DNA of 64,000 nucleotides, taken from Methanobacterium veterum (GTDB taxonomy: Archaea > Methanobacteriota > Methanobacteria > Methanobacteriales > Methanobacteriaceae). The DNA lies in assembly GCF_000745485.1 (NCBI RefSeq), contig NZ_JQJK01000008.1, positions 496,001-560,000 of the forward strand. Reading direction: 5' to 3'. This document shows, piece after piece, positions 59,214 through 64,000 of the stretch (the first letter of the stretch is position 1; the number at the start of each line of letters is the position of its first letter). Position numbers and translations under genes: made by a program. The notes beneath the pieces are model-generated. The model saw nothing but the letters and a program-made list of their open reading frames with translations, did not search any database and had not been told where the DNA came from.

Positions 59214-60554
59214 TTAAGCTGTTAATTGATCTATATTTTCGATCTCGGTCCTTTCTGCAATGGTTTGAGCCAGTCGTTTAGCAAGTGCTGCCACTGTGAG
59301 TATTGGAGGCCTGCCAGGGGCCTGCGGAATTACACTTGTATCTGCAATGAAAAGTCCTTTAATTTTAGTTTCAAGGTTGTTATCAACCACTTTACCAATT
59401 GCAGCAGTTCCACCCGGATGTGCCCCTCTTATTGGAGTTGAAACTATGGATGAAGGGTCTACACCTGCTTTAACGAGAATTTCAACACTTTTCTCATACC
59501 CCTCTTTTAAAAGCCCAAAATCTCTTTCAGTAAGCTGCTTTTCAACGGATCTATCCGAATTAACCTTTCCATTGGCTTCATCGGCTATTTTAACCATTAT
59601 ACCCATTATGTCCTCAGGATTTACATTAAATCCTTTATTTTCTAAAAGAGAGACAATTTGGGCAGAAAAGTGCGGAGATAAAAAATATGGACCAAATTCG
59701 GCTTTAGTTCCCATTGGAATTTCTTTGTTGAGTTTTGCATCCTTTAAAAATCCACCAACAGTTATAAAAAGATCACAGAATAATCCTTCACCTGCATTTT
59801 CTTTAATACCTGAATTTTTTAAAATAACAGGAGTATTTAAAGCTCCTGCAGAGATTATAACCTTTTTTGCTTCAAAAATTTTTGTTTTATTTCCAAATAG
59901 ACCTTCAACTCCTGTAACCTTTCCATTTTCATAGATGATTTTTGTAACTGTAAAATCAGAGATAAGTGTTGCTCCATTATCTACAGCTTCCTTTACAAAT
60001 TGAGTAGAATCCCATTTTACACCTTTTTTACATCCACTGATACACAGCCCACAGCTGTCACACTTGGAAAAATCAATGAATTTAGGCATAGGCTCCATAA
60101 AATAGCCAAGACTTTCTCCAGCATCCGCTATTTTACGTGTTGCAGGTCCCATTAAACTGGCTGGAAATGGGCTAACTTTTAAATCTGCACTTGCATCTAT
60201 AAGTTCCTTGAAGAGATCAATGTCATGAATTTTAAATTGAGTAGTTGCAGAATTAGAGTAACAAGTACTGCACGCGTAACATGCATTTGCAAGGGAAACT
60301 GGAGTGGTACCCCCTACATCTTCCAGATACATTAATTCTGCAGGGTAATCAAGAAAATCATATTTATCAATATCCTTATCAGGTAAATCTGCCTTTAAAT
60401 CTACAGGAATACGTTTGATATAGTCCGCAGATGTACCTGTTTTGTGGCGCTTTCCTTTCTCCAAAATCAAGACTTTATAGCATTTTTTCGAGAGTTCTCT
60501 AGCTACTGTAGCGCCTCCAGCGCCAGTTCCTATTATTATCACATCAAAAGTCAT
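59214..60554 (-). CDS. GMC-type FAD oxidoreductase with a Cys-rich insert
   Basis: A 446-aa flavoprotein of the glucose-methanol-choline oxidoreductase pattern: VIIIGTGAGGATVARELSKK at the N-end, then SAGALNTPVILKNSG and a C-terminal HPGGTAAIG plus LFIADTSVIPQAPG. Unusual for GMC enzymes are a CYACSTCY block and a ferredoxin-like CDSCGLCISGC, suggesting an Fe-S cluster. The ATG at 60554 is used; another ATG lies three codons upstream. Double sulfur operator upstream, ThiF-like gene downstream. Substrate unknown. Confidence 0.85.
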   Translation of the reverse strand: MTFDVIIIGTGAGGATVARELSKKCYKVLILEKGKRHKTGTSADYIKRIPVDLKADLPDKDIDKYDFLDYPAELMYLEDVGGTTPVSLANACYACSTCYSNSATTQFKIHDIDLFKELIDASADLKVSPFPASLMGPATRKIADAGESLGYFMEPMPKFIDFSKCDSCGLCISGCKKGVKWDSTQFVKEAVDNGATLISDFTVTKIIYENGKVTGVEGLFGNKTKIFEAKKVIISAGALNTPVILKNSGIKENAGEGLFCDLFITVGGFLKDAKLNKEIPMGTKAEFGPYFLSPHFSAQIVSLLENKGFNVNPEDIMGIMVKIADEANGKVNSDRSVEKQLTERDFGLLKEGYEKSVEILVKAGVDPSSIVSTPIRGAHPGGTAAIGKVVDNNLETKIKGLFIADTSVIPQAPGRPPILTVAALAKRLAQTIAERTEIENIDQLTA

Positions 60555-60581
60555 AAAATTCATCCAAAATAATTTTAAATC

Positions 60582-60662
60582 CTCAAAAAAATCGAAACTT
60601 TCGAAAATCTATGATTTTTGACAGATTTTTTTGGGAGTTAGAAAATGCGAAGCATTTTCTAA
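60582..60662. repeat. Mini-hairpin array 3
   Basis: Short nested and adjacent hairpins just upstream of the GMC gene: TCGAAA/TTTCGA, AAAATC-tat-GATTTT and AGAAAATGC-gaa-GCATTTTCT (60640-60660), with an outer pairing of CTCAAAAAAATC with GATTTTTTTGGGAG. Same style as arrays 1 and 2. Confidence 0.7.
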
Positions 60663-60673
60663 AATATTTATCG

Positions 60674-60699
60674 TAACAATTGTTATATAACAATCGTTA
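60674..60699 (-). promoter_or_regulatory. Double TAAC-N4-GTTA operator upstream of GMC-ThiF
   Basis: TAACAATTGTTA (60674-60685) and TAACAATCGTTA (60688-60699), 14 bases apart as at the cystathionine synthase and thi4 promoters. A TATA-like agtataaata abuts it on the minus strand, pointing to the GMC gene rather than the divergent phospholipase gene. Confidence 0.8.
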
Positions 60700-60817
60700 T
60701 TTATACTTTGTGTTCAAAAATTTCAAAATCAAAAACATTAAATAAAGTTCTTTAAAATTATAACTTATAACATCTGCAGAATGAACCCACTTAAAACATA
60801 GTAAATACCGTGAAATC

Positions 60818-61477
60818 ATGAATAAAAGTATAATACTCGCTATTTTTTTAGTCTCAGTATTCATAAATATTTCCGCTGTTTCAGCTTGGGACTGGAACAC
60901 CCACGAGGAAATAGTAGAAAGTAATTACCATTCATTACCTGAAGATATGCAGCAAAATTTAAACTTAAACCTGATGAAAAAAGGATCTACGGCTCCTGAT
61001 TTTGTGTTTTTTGACTTTAAGTATCATAGTTACCCAAATAGTTATGAGAAAGCTATTTACTGGTTAAACAAAGGGAAGTTCTACTATAAAAAAGGTGATT
61101 TCTATTATGCAAGTTACTGTTACGGTGTAGCATCCCATTACATCACAGACAGCTTTTCAGCGCCTCATGCTGCAGGTGTGGGCGGGCTTCAGCACAGCAT
61201 TTATGAGGTAAAAGGAAGTTTTCTAAAGCCCAAAATGATTCAAATTAAAGGAGATTTAAAATCAACCATGTACAATGGTGATCTAAACGGGGCAAAAAGC
61301 TGGAACATGTGGATTAAAAGCAAAAATGATTCTTTAATCCAGAATGATTTAGATCATGCTGCAGGTGCATCTTACAATGCATTATACAGTTCCCTAAATG
61401 ATGCATACCCTATCCAAAAAAATAATTTCCAGGTAAATAACAATTTAGAATTAGTATACATTTACTTAATTGGTTAA
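60818..61477 (+). CDS. Secreted zinc-dependent phospholipase C-like protein
   Basis: A 219-aa protein with a clear signal peptide (IILAIFLVSVFINISAVSA) whose predicted cleavage leaves Trp as first mature residue (WDWNTHEEI). In the PLC/S1-P1 zinc hydrolases the N-terminal Trp amine is a zinc ligand, so this fits. Further zinc-type motifs: PDFVFFDFKYHSYPNS, VASHYITDSFSAPHAAG and LQHSIYE. Probably acts outside the membrane. Substrate (phospholipid or other) unknown. Confidence 0.82.
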   Translation: MNKSIILAIFLVSVFINISAVSAWDWNTHEEIVESNYHSLPEDMQQNLNLNLMKKGSTAPDFVFFDFKYHSYPNSYEKAIYWLNKGKFYYKKGDFYYASYCYGVASHYITDSFSAPHAAGVGGLQHSIYEVKGSFLKPKMIQIKGDLKSTMYNGDLNGAKSWNMWIKSKNDSLIQNDLDHAAGASYNALYSSLNDAYPIQKNNFQVNNNLELVYIYLIG

Positions 61478-61539
61478 CTTGAAATCAATAGTTATGATTT
61501 ATCAAATTTTGAATAAAGATATTAAATGAATTAATTAGT

Positions 61540-62802
61540 TTATGCATCATTTTTCGTTCTAATTGCACATAAACTTTGACTTGGCAAACCCTCATGCTTT
61601 TTAGGCTTTTCTAGGGACTTAAAAATATTTTTTGCACTTTCAATTAATTCTTTGTCATCATTTTCAGCGGCATTTTTGATATTTCTTATGATATCACAGA
61701 AAATTTTATCCACTACCACCTGAGTAAGGTCTTCCACTATTTTTTCCTTGCCATCAATGTCTCCGAGCATTTTAAATGCTTTTTCAGTTTCATGAGACCT
61801 TATCTTTTCTGCATTTCTCCTTATATCCGAAATAAGAGATTCAACTTCAAGGCGTTTTAAAGATTTTTTAAGAAGTAAAAGTTCTTCAGAAATTATTTTT
61901 TCAGCATCTTTAGCTTCAGATTCCCTTAACTTTCTATTTTTATCAGCTATTCCCCTTAAATCATCTATATTAAATAATTTAACCCCAAGTTTTTTAACAT
62001 CTTCCTCTACATCTCTTGGATTTGCAATATCAACTATCACAAGCTTCTCCAGCTTCTCTGGTGAAACCGCATTTTTAATTTTTTCACATGTTAAAATAGG
62101 GTGGGGTGCTCCAGTAGCGCTTATTATAACATCAGCATCACTCATAGCCTCATCAAGCCTATCAAAATGGATTGCATATCCTCCAAGCTCTTTTGCAAGG
62201 TCTACTGCACGATCATGGGTTCTATTTGCCACTACTATGGCTTTAAGATGTTTTTGAACCAGTGCTTTTGCAACGAGCGTTCCCATCTTTCCAGCTCCAA
62301 TTACAAGGACTTTTTTACATTTCAAATCCCCGTGCACTGATTCTGCAAGTTCTACTGCTGCAGAACCTATTGAAATGGATCCTTTGTTGATATTGGTTTT
62401 TTTTCGAACTACCTGACCAACATGGATAGCCTTTGTAAACACCGTATTCAAAAGATCCCCCGCATAGCCCTCTCTAAGATGCTTTTTTCTCGCGTCTTTT
62501 ATCTGCCCTAATATTTGATCTTCACCTATTATCATAGATTCTAATCCGCAAGAGAGTCTTAAAAGGTGATTTAATGCATCATCATCAGTTTCAACTACAA
62601 AATCAAGGAAATCAATATTATCAATATAACAATCATTTAAAACTAAATAAAGCTCAGCACGGTTACATGTTTTCATCTGGAGGTACTCATATACCGAGTA
62701 TTCATCCTTGATTTTTGCAAAGATTTCATCCATCTGGAAAGTAGACTTTTCCATTGTACATATATCTGCTGTATTATGGTCGATTCTGATATTTAGAATC
62801 AT
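61540..62802 (-). CDS. hemA: Glutamyl-tRNA reductase HemA
   Basis: Reduces Glu-tRNA to glutamate-1-semialdehyde, first step of C5 tetrapyrrole synthesis (siroheme, cobamide, F430 in methanogens). The 420-aa protein has the catalytic Cys46 in [23 protein letters not shown], the NADPH site [17 protein letters not shown] and a C-terminal dimerisation helix region. The ATG at 62802 is chosen because [14 protein letters not shown] is the family N-terminus; the upstream ATG at 62850 adds 16 unrelated residues. It lies 70 bases after the siroheme gene. Confidence 0.97.
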   Translation of the reverse strand: MILNIRIDHNTADICTMEKSTFQMDEIFAKIKDEYSVYEYLQMKTCNRAELYLVLNDCYIDNIDFLDFVVETDDDALNHLLRLSCGLESMIIGEDQILGQIKDARKKHLREGYAGDLLNTVFTKAIHVGQVVRKKTNINKGSISIGSAAVELAESVHGDLKCKKVLVIGAGKMGTLVAKALVQKHLKAIVVANRTHDRAVDLAKELGGYAIHFDRLDEAMSDADVIISATGAPHPILTCEKIKNAVSPEKLEKLVIVDIANPRDVEEDVKKLGVKLFNIDDLRGIADKNRKLRESEAKDAEKIISEELLLLKKSLKRLEVESLISDIRRNAEKIRSHETEKAFKMLGDIDGKEKIVEDLTQVVVDKIFCDIIRNIKNAAENDDKELIESAKNIFKSLEKPKKHEGLPSQSLCAIRTKNDA

Positions 62803-62871
62803 TTTACGCCCCCGAATAATATTTAAATCATTAAAACCAGTGAAAATCAAGGGATTTTGTAAATGGTGGTG

Positions 62872-63486
62872 TTAATTCACTAACTGCTGTTTGATATATT
62901 TTTTAGCATCCTCTAAATTTCCCTGCCTTAAATATTCCTGTATGTTTTTATCATTTAAAATTTTATATAAATAATCTCTACGTTTTTTTTGATCATTCAT
63001 ATTTTCTTTTAAAATATTTCTTGTGAAATTCTGGAGTTCCAACTGTAAAATATCTTCCTCCAGTATCACTTTTTGTATTCTTTTTCTTAACTCTTTTGCC
63101 ATAAGAGGGCTCTTTCCACCGGTAAATATCGAAAATTGCACGTCACCTATAGAAAAAGTAGAAGGAACAATTAAATTACCTTCATCTGGATAATCAGCCC
63201 TATTTAAAAGTTTTCCTTTGGCTAATTCTGCCACGCGCCCATTTAATTTATGATCTCCAGTGGCTATTACCACAAGATCTGACCATTCAACCCATTTTTC
63301 AACTTCATCTAACGGTTTGAAAGCAGCCCCAAGATCAACAAGATCATTTGGAACTTTTTCATTTATTACAGTGACATTAGCCCCTGCTTCAATAAATCTA
63401 CGGGCTCTCCGAGCTCCAACTTCCCCCGCACCAACAATTAAAACATTTTTGTTTTCCATCTGCAGGAAAAGAGGTGTCCAGCCCAT
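62872..63486 (-). CDS. Precorrin-2 dehydrogenase/sirohydrochlorin ferrochelatase-type protein (CysG-N/Met8)
   Basis: NAD-dependent oxidation of precorrin-2 to sirohydrochlorin. The 204-aa protein has the NAD site [17 protein letters not shown] (15-31), [25 protein letters not shown] and a helical dimerisation tail. Length equals the stand-alone CysG-N domain. The same-strand order with hemA suggests a tetrapyrrole operon. Whether it also chelates iron cannot be read here. Confidence 0.93.
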   Translation of the reverse strand: MGWTPLFLQMENKNVLIVGAGEVGARRARRFIEAGANVTVINEKVPNDLVDLGAAFKPLDEVEKWVEWSDLVVIATGDHKLNGRVAELAKGKLLNRADYPDEGNLIVPSTFSIGDVQFSIFTGGKSPLMAKELRKRIQKVILEEDILQLELQNFTRNILKENMNDQKKRRDYLYKILNDKNIQEYLRQGNLEDAKKYIKQQLVN

Positions 63487-63581
63487 ATTTAAATCTCCAG
63501 TTCATAATTGAAATTTAATTGGCTTAACCTTTAAGATTAAACCAATTGGATAAAAAAATAAAATATATTTAGAGTCTTTGA

Positions 63582-64000
63582 TTATTTGCCTGATTCAAGG
63601 CTCTTCATCTTTAAAATCTTTGCAGCCATCCTTAGATCATTTCCACATTCTTGAAGAACGGTAGTTGCTTCTTCTTCTGGAATATCAAAAGCATCAGCAA
63701 GTGCTTTTACTTCTTCCTGTGATGATTCAGATATGCCTACAAGCTCTTCAGATAACTGTTTTTTAAGTTCCATATATTCATCAGAGCTCATGTTTATCCT
63801 TCTCATTACCATATCCCTTAAAGGGCATGGTTTAGATGGTTTACAGCACCAGACAAGAGAACCAAAACAGGTTCCTTCTCCTTGACCTAACCTTGTTTTT
63901 TTACCAAATTCTTCTTTTTTTGCTATATAATCTTGAGAACTAAGATTTGCATCTTCAAGTGCATATATAATTGGGCAAGGTTTAACCGGCGGACAACAAA
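63582..64000 (-). CDS. Methanogenesis-marker-9-like protein, 5' end outside the window
   Basis: The minus-strand frame is open to the window edge. Upstream of an internal ATG (63812) it reads [37 protein letters not shown] and [14 protein letters not shown]. Two CCxPxKPCP boxes are characteristic of the methanogenesis marker 9 domain (assignment from memory of that family). A C-terminal region of about 70 residues ([20 protein letters not shown], then [20 protein letters not shown]) looks UBA-like. The ATG at 63812 is not the true start because the Cys-rich domain lies before it. The many Cys suggest metal binding. Function unknown. Confidence 0.7.
   Translation of the reverse strand, partial: CCPPVKPCPIIYALEDANLSSQDYIAKKEEFGKKTRLGQGEGTCFGSLVWCCKPSKPCPLRDMVMRRINMSSDEYMELKKQLSEELVGISESSQEEVKALADAFDIPEEEATTVLQECGNDLRMAAKILKMKSLESGK

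Overview
The window is an AT-rich archaeal chromosome segment, most likely from a mesophilic Methanobacterium-like methanogen (Methanobacteriales). The evidence is DNA topoisomerase VI A/B, aIF1A, RIO1 kinase, a FilR1-type regulator, type II GAPDH, heterodisulfide-reductase HdrA/B/C homologues, a methanogenesis-marker-9-like protein, archaeal TATA boxes and Shine-Dalgarno (SD) sites of the GGTGA/GGAGG type. Gene calls come from reading the translations; no database search was run.

Layout. 1-10.8 kb is housekeeping: regulator, moeA, aIF1A, rio1, a KH protein, top6B-top6A, moaA, hxlB-gap. 11.0-16.9 kb is a membrane glycan locus: a decaprenyl-phosphate phosphoribosyltransferase-like UbiA enzyme, two GT-C-type membrane proteins, a PHP phosphoesterase and a flippase-like protein. 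17-22.4 kb holds DUF362, radical SAM, endonuclease IV-like, AAA ATPase and DUF4013 genes. 22.6-40 kb is a sulfur island: cystathionine synthase, ThiI, Thi4, MOSC protein, IscU/IscS, MetX-CBS/MetY, tRNA-Cys, CysS, a Cys-rich HTH regulator, CysE/CysK, an EamA transporter, a MoaD/ThiS-like protein and an orphan solute-binding protein. 40-53.7 kb is an accessory region of small coiled-coil paralogues, duplications, pseudogenes (stomatin, adhesin tail, CheR tail) and a CheB-CheR-PAS / histidine kinase pair. 53.7-60.6 kb carries hdrC-hdrB-hdrA (HdrA fused to a cysteine-free MvhD-like domain), a ThiF/E1 protein and a GMC flavoprotein. 60.8-64 kb has a secreted Zn-phospholipase-like protein, hemA, a siroheme synthase N-domain gene and the marker-9-like gene running off the end.

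The strongest pattern is a palindromic operator, consensus TAAC-N4-GTTA (usually TAACAATTGTTA). It sits beside or just downstream of TATA-like boxes in eleven promoter regions: cystathionine synthase, thi4, metY-metX, tRNA-Cys, cysK-cysE, the EamA transporter, a PNPOx-like protein, the MoaD/ThiS-like protein, the solute-binding protein, the GMC-ThiF genes 25 kb away, and (as a variant) the HTH gene itself. This looks like a cysteine/sulfur regulon with the HTH/Cys-cluster protein at 33680-34075 as candidate regulator, and it links the GMC-ThiF (and perhaps Hdr) genes to sulfur metabolism. Other notable signals are arrays of AT-rich mini-hairpins, three of them abutting SD sites or start regions, a coiled-coil protein family with at least five copies, and two otherwise conserved genes (hdrB and the solute-binding protein) that lack any ATG/GTG/TTG at the expected start.
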